This document shows, piece by piece, positions 24,858 to 32,981 of a DNA stretch of 64,000 bases. The translations under genes were made by a program, and so were the position numbers. The stretch spans positions 6,311,001 through 6,375,000 of the forward strand of contig NZ_CP012382.1 in assembly GCF_001267885.1 (NCBI RefSeq), read 5' to 3'. The DNA is from Streptomyces ambofaciens ATCC 23877 (lineage in GTDB: Bacteria; Actinomycetota; Actinomycetes; Streptomycetales; Streptomycetaceae). Position 1 is the stretch's first letter. Every line of letters starts with the position of its first letter. The notes under the pieces were generated by a model, which saw nothing but the letters and a program-made list of their open reading frames with translations, did no database searches and was not told the DNA's origin.

Positions 24858-25786
24858 CGCGCGCCCTCCCGGTCCCGCAGCAGTGAGGCGATCTCCTCCA
24901 GGGCGCGGGCCGCGGCCTCGTGGTGCGAGCGGTCCATCGGGTGGGAGGAGTAGCGGGCCTCGCGGAACAGCGCGGTGAGGCGCGGTGCGGCCGGACCGGG
25001 GGTGAGACCCGCCCCGGCGGCCCGCGCGAGCAGATCGGCGGGGCTGTCGGAGGCGTGCCGCCGGACGCCGGACGCGACGAGGGCGTCCTCCATCGCGGCG
25101 TAGCAGGCGATGACGTCGGCACGGGCGTCACCGGTGTCGGACAGGGCGAGGCGGCCCGACCGCACGGCGGACAGCAGCAGGCGCGCCTCGTCGTCCTCGG
25201 CCACCGTGCCCGCGGGGCCGGGGCGCTGCGGCACCCTGAGCCCGCGCCGTCGCAGCCGTCGCACGACGGCCGGCGCGACGATCACGACGACGGCGGCGGC
25301 CAGGAGCCCGAGCACGGCGTACAGCGGCAGTGACGGCAGGCTCGGCGCGTTCCCCGGGCCCTCCGGGGCCGTCGGCCCGCCGGGACCGGGGGTGGGGAGC
25401 CGCGTCGGGAGGGGCGGCGGCGGTGGGCCGGACTCCGTGCCGCCGGGGAACCGGTGCAGCACCAGAGCCAGGACCCCGATGAGGCCCGCCCCGGCGAGCA
25501 GCAGCGGTGCGGCGGCCTCCCGCAGCCGCTGCTCGCCCGCCGGCAGCGCGGCGCGGCGGGAGCCGAACCGGCCCCGCAGGCGGGTGACGGTCCGCACGAC
25601 CAGGGCCGACCAGACGAGGGACGACACGATCACGACGCCCCCGTGGCCGAGCGGCCCCCGGCCGGCGTGCAGCAGCCCCTCCGAGGGCCGCAGCGCGAGC
25701 GCGGCGACGGTGAGCGCCCCGACCGCTCCGGCGGCGACCGCCGCCCCGGGCACCGCCCGCTGCCTCGCCCGCCCCCCGTGATCCAT
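24854..25786 (-). CDS. DUF4129 membrane protein, first gene of MoxR operon
   Basis: 310 aa. Helices near the N-terminus (VAAGAVGALTVAALAL, GGVVIVSSLVWSALVV, LLLAGAGLIGVLALVL), a Pro/Gly-rich external loop (PPPPPLPTRLPTPGPGGP), another helix (LYAVLGLLAAAVVVIVAPAV) and the C-terminal DUF4129 domain (DVIACYAAMEDALVASG, DSPADLLARAAGAGL, FREARYSSHPM). This order is typical of the first protein of such operons. ATG at 25786 follows a G-tract; GTG at 25816 is the alternative. Confidence 0.85.
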   Translation of the reverse strand: MDHGGRARQRAVPGAAVAAGAVGALTVAALALRPSEGLLHAGRGPLGHGGVVIVSSLVWSALVVRTVTRLRGRFGSRRAALPAGEQRLREAAAPLLLAGAGLIGVLALVLHRFPGGTESGPPPPPLPTRLPTPGPGGPTAPEGPGNAPSLPSLPLYAVLGLLAAAVVVIVAPAVVRRLRRRGLRVPQRPGPAGTVAEDDEARLLLSAVRSGRLALSDTGDARADVIACYAAMEDALVASGVRRHASDSPADLLARAAGAGLTPGPAAPRLTALFREARYSSHPMDRSHHEAAARALEEIASLLRDREGAR

Positions 25787-25896
25787 GGCCCCCCTGCCGA
25801 ACACGCTGTCCCGCACGTCGGTTCACCGCGGCCCTGACCCATGGTCCGACCACGGCCCGGCTCGCCTCCCCAGACGGCCGTGCCACCGGCATCCGG

Positions 25897-26805
25897 TCAC
25901 ACCGGCGCCAGTGCCGCCGCGACTGACCTGATGGTCCCCGGCCCCACCCGGCAGCAACCGCCGATCAGCCGGGCCCCGGCCGCCCGCCACCGGCGGACCT
26001 GCCCGGCGTCGAACGAGTGGGGCCCCTCCCAGGACCGTGCCTCAGCGTTCCAGGCCTCCCCGCTGTTGGGGTAAACGACAACTGACTTTCCGGTGACACG
26101 CGCAGCGGTCTCCACGGCGCCGGGCACGTCCTCGGGCGCGCAGCAGTTCACACCCACCGCGATCACCTCCTCCGCGTCCGCCGCCAGAGCGAAGGCCTCC
26201 TCCAGCGGCTGACCTGCGCGGGTGCGGTCGCCCGCGACGGTGTACGACAGCCAGGCCGGTACGCCCAGGGAGCGCACCACCCGCAGCAGCACCGCGGCCT
26301 CCTCGGTGTCGGGGACCGTCTCCAGTGCGAGGACGTCCGGCCGGGCGGCGGCCAGTACCTCCAGGCGCGGGCGGTGGAAGCGCTCCAGCGCCGCGGCGCC
26401 GATGCCGTACCGGCCCCGGTATTCGGAGCCGTCGGCGAGCATCGCCCCGTACGGGCCGGCCGAAGCGGCCACCCACAGCCGGCGGTCCGTCCGCGCCCGG
26501 CGGGCGGCGGCCCGGGCCGCCGCCACGCTGAGCGTGAGGAGTTCGGCCGCCCGCTCGGGGCCGATGCCGCGCCGGGCGAAGCCTTCGAAGGTGGCCTGGT
26601 AGCTGGAGGTGATGGCGACGTCCGCGCCCGCCTCGAAGTAGGCGAGGTGCGCCTCGGTGATCGCGCCGGGATCCTCCGCGAGCAGCCGTGCCGACCACAG
26701 GTCGTCAGTCAGGTCGTGGCCCGCCGACTCCAACTGGTTGGACAGGCCGCCGTCGAGCACGAGCGGACGGCCGGAGGCGAGGGCGTCGGCGAAGTCGCTG
26801 GTCAT
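25897..26805 (-). CDS. mmuM: Homocysteine S-methyltransferase
   Basis: 302 aa. The family blocks LVLDGGLSNQLESAGHDL, EAGADVAITSSYQATFEGF, GPYGAMLADGSEYRGRYG and the zinc-binding cysteines in VGVNCCAPED and LIGGCCRVGP are present, so the enzyme should transfer a methyl group from S-methylmethionine (or SAM) to homocysteine, giving methionine. A TAGCCT hexamer 7 nt upstream of ATG 26805 suggests a leaderless transcript; GTG two codons earlier is the other choice. Single gene, divergent from the GH43 gene. Confidence 0.92.
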   Translation of the reverse strand: MTSDFADALASGRPLVLDGGLSNQLESAGHDLTDDLWSARLLAEDPGAITEAHLAYFEAGADVAITSSYQATFEGFARRGIGPERAAELLTLSVAAARAAARRARTDRRLWVAASAGPYGAMLADGSEYRGRYGIGAAALERFHRPRLEVLAAARPDVLALETVPDTEEAAVLLRVVRSLGVPAWLSYTVAGDRTRAGQPLEEAFALAADAEEVIAVGVNCCAPEDVPGAVETAARVTGKSVVVYPNSGEAWNAEARSWEGPHSFDAGQVRRWRAAGARLIGGCCRVGPGTIRSVAAALAPV

Positions 26806-26940
26806 GAGCACGAGGCTAGTCGGCGCGCTCGGAAGCGCAGGTGGCCGACCGGGCCCGTGCCGCCCACGGGTCCCGGGGGCGGGTGGGAGTGGGCACGTCG
26901 CACCCGTTGACCTCTCCCTGCCACCCCCTTACCTTTTCGA

Positions 26941-26977
26941 CGTTCGTAATCACAGATGCTGTTCGATATGACGAACG
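26941..26977. promoter_or_regulatory. Nested inverted repeats upstream of GH43 gene
   Basis: GTTCGATATGACGAAC (26961-26976) is a 5-bp inverted repeat about a 6-bp AT-rich centre. It lies inside a wider CGTTCGT (26941-26947) / ACGAACG (26971-26977) pair. The AT-rich patch stands out in this GC-rich DNA and sits 35-70 bp before the GH43 start, where a sugar-responsive repressor would act. The binding protein is not known. Confidence 0.5.
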
Positions 26978-27011
26978 GCACATCCCCTGTTCCCCGTGGA
27001 GAGGCAGTCGC

Positions 27012-28091
27012 ATGAGCCGCGCCGACGACCGGCCCGTTCCGCCCGCAGCCCCCGGCCGACGCCTGCTGCTGAAGGGTGCCGCGGTCGCGGGGGCCCTGGC
27101 GGCCGTCCCCGCAGCGGCCTCCGCCGTGCCCGGAGGGGCGGCCCCCCTCGCGAACCCGCTCGTCCGCAACCGTGCCGACCCGCACATCCGCCGGCACACC
27201 GACGGCTTCTACTACTTCACGGCGACCGCTCCCGAGTACGACCGCATCATCCTGCGCCGAGCCCGCACCCTGAACGGTCTTTCGACCGCGCAGGAGTCGG
27301 TCATCTGGCGCAAGCACGCCACCGGCGACATGGGCGCCCACATCTGGGCGCCCGAGATGCACCGCGTCGGCGGCAAGTGGTACGTCTACTTCGCCGCCGC
27401 GCCCGCCGAGCGCGTCTGGGACATCCGCATCTGGGTCCTGGAGAACTCCCACCCGAACCCCTTCCGGGGCACCTGGGTCGAGCGCGGTCAGGTGAGAACG
27501 GCCTGGGAGACCTTCTCGCTCGACGCCACCACCTTCACCCACCGCGGCGTCCGCTACCTCGCCTGGGCGCAGCACGAGCCCGACATGGACAACAACACCG
27601 CCCTGTGGCTGTCGGAGATGGCGAACCCCTGGACGCTGAAGGGTCCTCAGATACGGCTCTCCACCCCCGAGTACGACTGGGAGTGCGTGGGCTTCAAGGT
27701 CAACGAGGGCGCCTCGGTCATCGCCCGCAACGGCCGGCTCTTCATGACCTACTCGGCCAGTGCCACCGACGCCAACTACTGCATGGGCCTGCTGACCGTC
27801 GACGCGGACGCCGACCTGATGGACCCCGCGAACTGGCGGAAGTCGCCGACGCCTGTCTTCACCAGCAGCGACACCACCCGTCAGTACGGCCCCGGCCACA
27901 ACTGCTTCACCGTCGACCGGGACGGCCGTACCGACGTCCTCGTCTACCACGCCCGTCAGTACAAGGAGATCGACGGCGACCCGCTCCACGACCCCAACCG
28001 GCACACCCGCGTCCAGCGGCTCCGCTGGAACGCCGACGGCACCCCGGACTTCGGCGTCCCGGTCGCCGACACGGCGGGGGCGCTCCGCTGA
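27012..28091 (+). CDS. Secreted glycoside hydrolase family 43 (arabinosidase-like)
   Basis: 359 aa; ATG after GGAGAGG. A Tat-type signal is seen (GRRLLLKGAAVAGALAAVP, cleavage near ASA). The five-blade propeller starts with NRADPHIRRHTDGFYYFTA (catalytic base Asp in ADP), then WAPEMHRVGGKWYVYFAAA, SLDATTFTHRGVRYLAW (pKa-modulating Asp) and GFKVNEGASVIARNGRLFM (proton-donor Glu). The usual trio is therefore present. The likely substrate is arabinan or arabinoxylan side chains outside the cell. It is a single gene with an upstream palindrome and a downstream hairpin. Confidence 0.92.
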   Translation: MSRADDRPVPPAAPGRRLLLKGAAVAGALAAVPAAASAVPGGAAPLANPLVRNRADPHIRRHTDGFYYFTATAPEYDRIILRRARTLNGLSTAQESVIWRKHATGDMGAHIWAPEMHRVGGKWYVYFAAAPAERVWDIRIWVLENSHPNPFRGTWVERGQVRTAWETFSLDATTFTHRGVRYLAWAQHEPDMDNNTALWLSEMANPWTLKGPQIRLSTPEYDWECVGFKVNEGASVIARNGRLFMTYSASATDANYCMGLLTVDADADLMDPANWRKSPTPVFTSSDTTRQYGPGHNCFTVDRDGRTDVLVYHARQYKEIDGDPLHDPNRHTRVQRLRWNADGTPDFGVPVADTAGALR

Positions 28092-28092
28092 A

Positions 28093-28111
28093 CGGGCGCG
28101 GCCGGCGCCCG
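28093..28111. terminator. Hairpin after the GH43 gene
   Basis: CGGGCGC pairs perfectly with GCGCCCG across a 5-nt loop starting 2 nt after the GH43 stop; the convergent membrane-protein gene stops at 28116. Confidence 0.65.
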
Positions 28112-28115
28112 GACT

Positions 28116-28652
28116 TCAGGCCCGCAGCCGATGCCGCATCTGCGTCAGGCGCCGGTCGAACCGCACGTTGTACCAGGTCAGCCAGGTCAGGAAGACGACC
28201 GCCAGGGCGAGCGTCCACCCCCCGGCCGCGACCGACCCCGAGGCGAACCACAGGACGGACGTACCGAAGAAGATCAGGAACATGAGCGGGAACGCCCACC
28301 AGCGGTTGCGCCGCAGACGCCGCTGACGGGAGTCGACCAGTGCCGCCATGGCCTGTCGGCGCCGCGGGTCCTCGGGGGGCGGCCCGCCCTTGAGGATCCG
28401 CCGCTCCATGGCGGGCACGTCCTCCGGTTCCGCACCGGTGTCCCGCGCGTCGTCGCGCCGGCGGCGCCGCACCAGGAACACGACCCAGGCGCTCATCGCG
28501 GCGGCGCCGAGGAGGGCCGACGGCCAGGCCCCGGTGCCGCCGAAGAGCAGCCGGACCACGAGGCCGGCCGCCAGCGCCCCCAGGCCGATCATCCACAGGC
28601 TGTCCCGCCGGAGCCGCTCCGGACGGTCGTCGCGCCGCTCAGGTCTCCCCAT
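28116..28652 (-). CDS. Membrane protein of unknown function
   Basis: 178 aa with two pairs of transmembrane helices (LWMIGLGALAAGLVVRLLFG, ALLGAAAMSAWVVFLV, WWAFPLMFLIFFGTSVLWFA, WTLALAVVFLTWLTWYNV) separated by a charged cytoplasmic loop (EDVPAMERRILKGGPPPEDP). No domain is recognised. The ATG follows AGGGGTGGAG directly; a GTG two codons earlier is possible. Confidence 0.7.
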   Translation of the reverse strand: MGRPERRDDRPERLRRDSLWMIGLGALAAGLVVRLLFGGTGAWPSALLGAAAMSAWVVFLVRRRRRDDARDTGAEPEDVPAMERRILKGGPPPEDPRRRQAMAALVDSRQRRLRRNRWWAFPLMFLIFFGTSVLWFASGSVAAGGWTLALAVVFLTWLTWYNVRFDRRLTQMRHRLRA

Positions 28653-28768
28653 CTCCACCCCTCGGACAGTCGCACCTCGTGTGACCTCACCTGCTCCCGC
28701 GGGTACCCGCACGAGGGGTACGGACACTTCGGCCGGCACCGAAGCAACGGGCCTCTAGCGTCGGGGAC

Positions 28769-29236
28769 ATGAGCGACACGAAGACCGCCACCGCCCCCAC
28801 GCCCGCCGACACCGTCACCGGCATGGTCGACCACGTCCTGGCGCTCGCCGCCACCTGGCCGGGCTGGGACGGCCGCCCCGCACACGTCGACGGCCGCGTC
28901 TACACCCCGCACAAGGCGATCCGCCGGGTCGCCGACCACATGGTCGACCATCTCGCCGAGCTGGAGGCCCGGCTGGCCGGGGAGGAGACGCAGCCCGACC
29001 ACTGGCACGCCTCCACGGTCACCACGGAGGCGGACCGCGCCCCGTTCACGCGGGAGGACCTCGACGAGGCCCGCAGCCGCCTCACCCGGCTCGCCCGCAT
29101 CTGGGCCAACCGCCTCGACGCGCTCACCGACGAACAGCTCGACCACTCGCCCGGCGAGGGCTGGAGCTTCCGCGAACTCGCCGCGCACCTGGAGGAGTCC
29201 GTCTACTACGCCGACGCGGTCGGTGACCTGTCGTGA
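28769..29236 (+). CDS. DinB-like four-helix protein
   Basis: 155 aa. DTVTGMVDHVLALAATWPGW, the His-rich helix RRVADHMVDHLAELEARLAG and the C-terminal WSFRELAAHLEESVYYADAV fit the DinB/maleylpyruvate isomerase-like fold with potential metal-binding His residues. The substrate is unknown; the fold includes thiol-dependent transferases. TAGCGT 9 nt before the ATG suggests a nearly leaderless promoter. The stop overlaps the next start as GTGA. Confidence 0.72.
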   Translation: MSDTKTATAPTPADTVTGMVDHVLALAATWPGWDGRPAHVDGRVYTPHKAIRRVADHMVDHLAELEARLAGEETQPDHWHASTVTTEADRAPFTREDLDEARSRLTRLARIWANRLDALTDEQLDHSPGEGWSFRELAAHLEESVYYADAVGDLS

Positions 29237-29994
29237 GCGCCTTCGCCGGCCTGCACCGCGCCGGTGACCCCCTGCTCCTGCCGTGCGCCTGGGACCACGC
29301 CTCGGCGCTCGCCCTCGCCGGGCGCGGATTCCGGGCCGTCGGCACGACCAGCCTCGGCGTCGCGGCGGCGGCCGGGCTGCCCGACGGCGCCTCGGCGACC
29401 CGCGACGAGACGCTGCGACTGGCCCTGGCCCTGGGGCGGGAGCCGTTCCCGCTGTCCGTGGACGCGGAGGACGGCTACAGCGACGATCCCGACGAGGTGG
29501 GCGAGTTCGCGCGTCGGCTGGCGGCGGCCGGGGCCGTCGGCATCAACCTGGAGGACGCCCTGGGCCCCGTCGACCGGCACGCCGCGAAGATCGCCGCCGT
29601 CAGGTCGGCGGCCCCCGGCCTGTTCGTCAACGCCCGTACGGACACGTACTGGCTGCGTGCCGGCGAGGACGACGGCCGCGCCAGGGAGACGGCACGGCGC
29701 CTGGACGCCTACCGGGAGGCCGGCGCCCACGGCGTCTTCGTCCCCGGCCTGACCGACCCGGGCCGGATCGCGGACCTCCTCACCCATCTCGACGTGCCGC
29801 TCAACGTCCTCTACTCGCCCGCCGGCCCGTCCCTGCCGCACCTCACCGACCTCGGCGTGCACCGCGTCAGCCTCGGCTCGCTGCTGTACCGGCGGGCACT
29901 GGGCGCCGCCCTTGAGGCTGCGGCCGACATCGGCGCGGGCCGGGTCCCGGGCGGTGCGACGCCCTCGTACGACGAGGTGCGGGACCTCAGGTGA
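29233..29994 (+). CDS. Isocitrate lyase/PEP mutase family protein
   Basis: 253 aa from GTG. LHRAGDPLLLPCAWDHASAL, FRAVGTTSLGVAAAAGLPDG, FPLSVDAEDGYSDDPDEVGE, AVGINLEDALGP and FVNARTDTYW are the ICL/PEPM barrel blocks with the metal-binding Asp/Glu residues. Members cleave C-C or P-C bonds of 2-hydroxy or 2-oxo acids; the exact substrate cannot be told. It is translationally coupled to the DinB-like gene and overlaps the convergent TetR gene by 8 bp. Confidence 0.88.
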   Translation: MSAFAGLHRAGDPLLLPCAWDHASALALAGRGFRAVGTTSLGVAAAAGLPDGASATRDETLRLALALGREPFPLSVDAEDGYSDDPDEVGEFARRLAAAGAVGINLEDALGPVDRHAAKIAAVRSAAPGLFVNARTDTYWLRAGEDDGRARETARRLDAYREAGAHGVFVPGLTDPGRIADLLTHLDVPLNVLYSPAGPSLPHLTDLGVHRVSLGSLLYRRALGAALEAAADIGAGRVPGGATPSYDEVRDLR

Positions 29995-30571
29995 CGCCGG
30001 GCTCCTCGCGCGGCCAGTGGACCAGGGCCATGTGCAGGGCGTCGACGGCCTTGTCCCAGGAGGCCCGCACGTCGCGCGGGGCGCCGAAGCCGCCGGCGGC
30101 CTCCAGGGCGCAGTAGCCGTGGAAGGTGCTGCGCAGCAGGCGTACGGCATCCGTGAGGTCGGGTTCGGTGAGGCCGTAGGCGCGGAGCATCCCGTAGGTG
30201 ATCTCGGCGGTGCGGCGCAGGGCGGGGGAGTCGGCGACGAGGGACTGGTCGACGCGGATCTGGGTCGCGGCGTAGCGGCCCGGGTGACGCAGGGCGTACG
30301 CGCGGTAGGCGCCCGCGAAGGCGGCGAGGGCCTCCTTGCCGGCCCGGCCGGCCACCGCCGAAGCGATCTCCTCGATCAGCTCGCCGCCGGCCAGCAGCGC
30401 CACCCTGACCCGCAGGTCCTGGAGGTTCCTGACGTGGGTGTACAGGCTCGCGTCCTTGACCCCGAAGTGCCGGGCGAGCGCGGAGACGGTGACGCTCTCG
30501 AACCCGGTCGCGTCGGCGAGGTCGGCGGCGGCCGCGACGACACGGTCGGTCGTGAGACCCACTCGGGGCAT
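29987..30571 (-). CDS. TetR-family regulator
   Basis: 194 aa. N-terminal HTH (VVAAAADLADATGFESVTVS, ALARHFGVKDASLYTHVRNL) and a C-terminal WHG-type ligand domain (RYAATQIRVDQSLVADSPAL, RLLRSTFHGYCALEAAGGFG). The upstream CCTAGGGTTCCTAGG (about 30585-30599) contains two CCTAGG palindromes and is a likely operator. It is divergent from the PHP phosphoesterase gene, 146 bp away, which may be its target. Confidence 0.9.
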   Translation of the reverse strand: MPRVGLTTDRVVAAAADLADATGFESVTVSALARHFGVKDASLYTHVRNLQDLRVRVALLAGGELIEEIASAVAGRAGKEALAAFAGAYRAYALRHPGRYAATQIRVDQSLVADSPALRRTAEITYGMLRAYGLTEPDLTDAVRLLRSTFHGYCALEAAGGFGAPRDVRASWDKAVDALHMALVHWPREEPGVT

Positions 30572-30584
30572 GGGCCACCTGCTT

Positions 30585-30599
30585 CCTAGGGTTCCTAGG
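30585..30599. promoter_or_regulatory. Paired CCTAGG palindromes upstream of the TetR gene
   Basis: Two CCTAGG hexanucleotides separated by GTT sit about 15 bp upstream of the TetR start, within TTCCTAGGGTTCCTAGGTTT. The arrangement fits a TetR autorepression site; binding is inferred. Confidence 0.5.
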
Positions 30600-30716
30600 T
30601 TTCATGCTAGGGCAGGCAGGGCGGCAGGCGGGGCTCACCCGCGAGTCGTTCAACGTTCACCTTGTGCCTCGATCCTCCTCACAGCCGCGCACCGCGGCGG
30701 TATCCAGGAGGACTTC

Positions 30717-32423
30717 ATGGGGCACGGACACGGACACGGCCATCACCACCACGGGCACGCACACGACCACGACCACGAGGCCGCGCCGGTCCTGCCCGCC
30801 GCCTTCGACACCAGCGTCCCCGACGAGGCCCTGAACCCCGAACAGCAGTCGCGCCGGGGCCTGCTGCGCCGTGCCGGCCTCCTCGGCGCCGGACTCGCCG
30901 CCGGTACCGTCCTCACCCCGACCGCGAACGCCGCCCCCGCGCGGGCGGCGGGCGACCGCCGTGGCGGGAAGGGCTTCCTCTGGCTCGCCGGGGACCACCA
31001 CATCCACACGCAGTACAGCAGCGACGGCAAGTACCGCGTCGTCGACCAGGTCCGCCAGGGTGCCCGGAACGGCATCGACTGGCTGGTCATCACCGACCAC
31101 GGCAGCACGACGCACGCCAGGATCGGCGTCGAGAAGGTCAACCCGGACATCCGGGAGGCCAGGGCGGCACACCAGGACACCCTTGTCTTCCAGGGCCTGG
31201 AGTGGAACATCCCGGCCGCCGAGCACGGCACGGTCTTCGTCCACCCCGGCCGCAACGAGGTGTCCGTCCTCAAGCAGTTCGAGACCGACTACGACGGCAG
31301 CGTCAAGGGCGCCGGCGACTCCACGCCCGCCAACGAGGCCCTCGCGGTCGCCGGTCTCTCCTTCCTCGCCGACCAGGTGAAGCGGCGCAAGGTGAAGGAC
31401 GCCCTGATGCTCGCCAACCACCCGGCGCGCAAGGGCATCGACTCCCCGCACGAGATCCGCGCCTGGCGCGACGCCACCTCCGAGCACCACCAGATCGCCG
31501 TCGGCTTCGAGGGCGCCCCCGGCCACCAGGCCGCCGGCCTGCCGAAGCCGCTGGGTGCGGGCGGGGCCCGCGGCATCTACGACGGCAGCCCCGGCGTCAA
31601 CTCCTTCCCCGGCTACCCGCTGGAGAGCTACCGCACCTGGGGCGGCTTCGACTGGATGACCGCCACCGTCGGCGGCCTGTGGGACAGCCTCCTCGCCGAA
31701 GGCCGCCCCTGGTGGATCACCGCCAACTCCGACTCCCACCAGGTGTACGCCGACACCGCCGCCCGTGGCGGCGGCGACTTCAACGCCAACGGCCGCTACG
31801 ACGACCCCGTCTACGCCGGGAAGATCGACATCGGCCAGGGCGACTTCTGGCCCGGCCAGTACAGCCGCACCCACGTCGGCTCCGACGGCTTCTCCTACGC
31901 CGCCGTCATGGACGGCATCCGCGCCGGCCGCGTCTGGGTCGACCACGGACAGCTCGTCAGCGGCCTCGACGTCCGCGTGACGGGCGGCGGCCGGTGGGCC
32001 ACGCTCGGCGGTGCCCTGCACGTCCGCAAGGGCACCCGGGTCACCCTGTCGATCGACGTCGCCCTGGCCGGCGGCCCCAACTGGGCCGGATTCACCCCGA
32101 AGCTGGCCCGCGTCGACGTCATCCAGGGCGACGTCACCGGCCCGGTCGCCGACCGGGACACCTTCACCGCGCCGACCGCCCGAGTGGTCAGGTCGTACGA
32201 GGTGAACAAGGACTCCGGGACCGTGCGGCTCACCTACGACCTCGGCCGCGTCGACCACCCCGTCTACCTCCGCACGCGCGGCACCGACGGCAACCGGTCC
32301 GCCGTCGGCGCACTGGGTGCGAAGGTCGACCCGGCGGGCCCCGCCATCGACGTCGTCGGCGACTCCGACCCGTGGCGCGACCTGTGGTTCTACTCCAACC
32401 CGGTGTGGGTCCTGCCGTCGTGA
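30717..32423 (+). CDS. Tat-exported PHP-domain metallophosphoesterase with His-rich N-terminus
   Basis: 568 aa; ATG after AGGAGG. The first 21 residues are a His/Asp/Gly metal-binding tract (11 His). A twin-arginine signal follows at residues 45-72 (SRRGLLRRAGLLGAGLAAG, cleavage near ANA-A). The PHP domain has AGDHHIHTQYSSDG at about 91-104, WLVITDHGST and a later ANSDSHQVY, giving the His/Asp metal ligands. A C-terminal beta domain (TPKLARVDVIQGDVTG) closes the protein. The CehA/McbA-like PHP family hydrolyses phosphoesters or carbamates. The His tract precedes the Tat signal, so it would be cut off on export unless processed differently. It is coupled to the next gene by GTGA. Confidence 0.9.
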   Translation: MGHGHGHGHHHHGHAHDHDHEAAPVLPAAFDTSVPDEALNPEQQSRRGLLRRAGLLGAGLAAGTVLTPTANAAPARAAGDRRGGKGFLWLAGDHHIHTQYSSDGKYRVVDQVRQGARNGIDWLVITDHGSTTHARIGVEKVNPDIREARAAHQDTLVFQGLEWNIPAAEHGTVFVHPGRNEVSVLKQFETDYDGSVKGAGDSTPANEALAVAGLSFLADQVKRRKVKDALMLANHPARKGIDSPHEIRAWRDATSEHHQIAVGFEGAPGHQAAGLPKPLGAGGARGIYDGSPGVNSFPGYPLESYRTWGGFDWMTATVGGLWDSLLAEGRPWWITANSDSHQVYADTAARGGGDFNANGRYDDPVYAGKIDIGQGDFWPGQYSRTHVGSDGFSYAAVMDGIRAGRVWVDHGQLVSGLDVRVTGGGRWATLGGALHVRKGTRVTLSIDVALAGGPNWAGFTPKLARVDVIQGDVTGPVADRDTFTAPTARVVRSYEVNKDSGTVRLTYDLGRVDHPVYLRTRGTDGNRSAVGALGAKVDPAGPAIDVVGDSDPWRDLWFYSNPVWVLPS

Positions 32424-32944
32424 CGCCGCCCGGCCCGCCGTACGCCATCGGCATCGACACCCGGGCGACGACGCTCCGCGAGGCCGATCACCTCCTTCAG
32501 GCACTCGCGGCCGAACTCGCCCTTCCCGAGGGCGTCTTCGGCTGCACGCACCTGGTCCGGGACGGGCGCCCGCGGGTCGCCCTCTCCCTGGCCGCCGACG
32601 CGAAGCCGGTCCTGCGCACCGCCCGGGACCGGCTCACCGCCCAGGGGTACGACGTCCTGGGCGGCGCCCCGGACGCGGTCGGCCGCGCCGTCCTCTACCC
32701 GGGGGCGGCCGGTCTCACCGGAACGCTGACCCTGGCCGAGCTGCTCGCGCGCTCCGCGATCGACGGCGTGACCGTACTGGGCACGCCGGACGAACCGTCC
32801 CCGGACACCCGGCTGGTCACCCGGGAGCACGTCCGTCCGCAGTGGCGCGACGGACGCCTCGTGCTGACCGCCATGCCCGCCGCGGGCGGCACCCTGGTGC
32901 CGTTCGAGGACCCGGACCCGACCCCGTGCTGCGCGGACCACTGA
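32420..32944 (+). CDS. Hypothetical protein coupled to the PHP phosphoesterase
   Basis: 174 aa from GTG overlapping the PHP stop. No signal peptide or membrane segment is seen. The chain is alpha/beta (TTLREADHLLQALAAELALP, FGCTHLVRDGRPRVALSLAA, TLAELLARSAIDGVTVLGTP) and ends DPTPCCADH, a Cys-Cys-x2-His metal-ligand-like tail. With the His-rich start of its partner this suggests a metal connection, possibly delivery to the phosphoesterase; that is inference only. The family is not recognised. Confidence 0.75.
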   Translation: MTPPGPPYAIGIDTRATTLREADHLLQALAAELALPEGVFGCTHLVRDGRPRVALSLAADAKPVLRTARDRLTAQGYDVLGGAPDAVGRAVLYPGAAGLTGTLTLAELLARSAIDGVTVLGTPDEPSPDTRLVTREHVRPQWRDGRLVLTAMPAAGGTLVPFEDPDPTPCCADH

Positions 32945-32947
32945 GGC

Positions 32948-32968
32948 GCCCGGCGGGGCCGCCCGGGC
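32948..32968. terminator. Hairpin between convergent genes
   Basis: GCCCGGCGG pairs with CCGCCCGGGC (one bulged C, 2-nt loop) starting 4 nt after the plus-strand stop; the convergent gene stops at 32982. Confidence 0.6.
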
Positions 32969-32981
32969 CCTAGCGCGGGCC

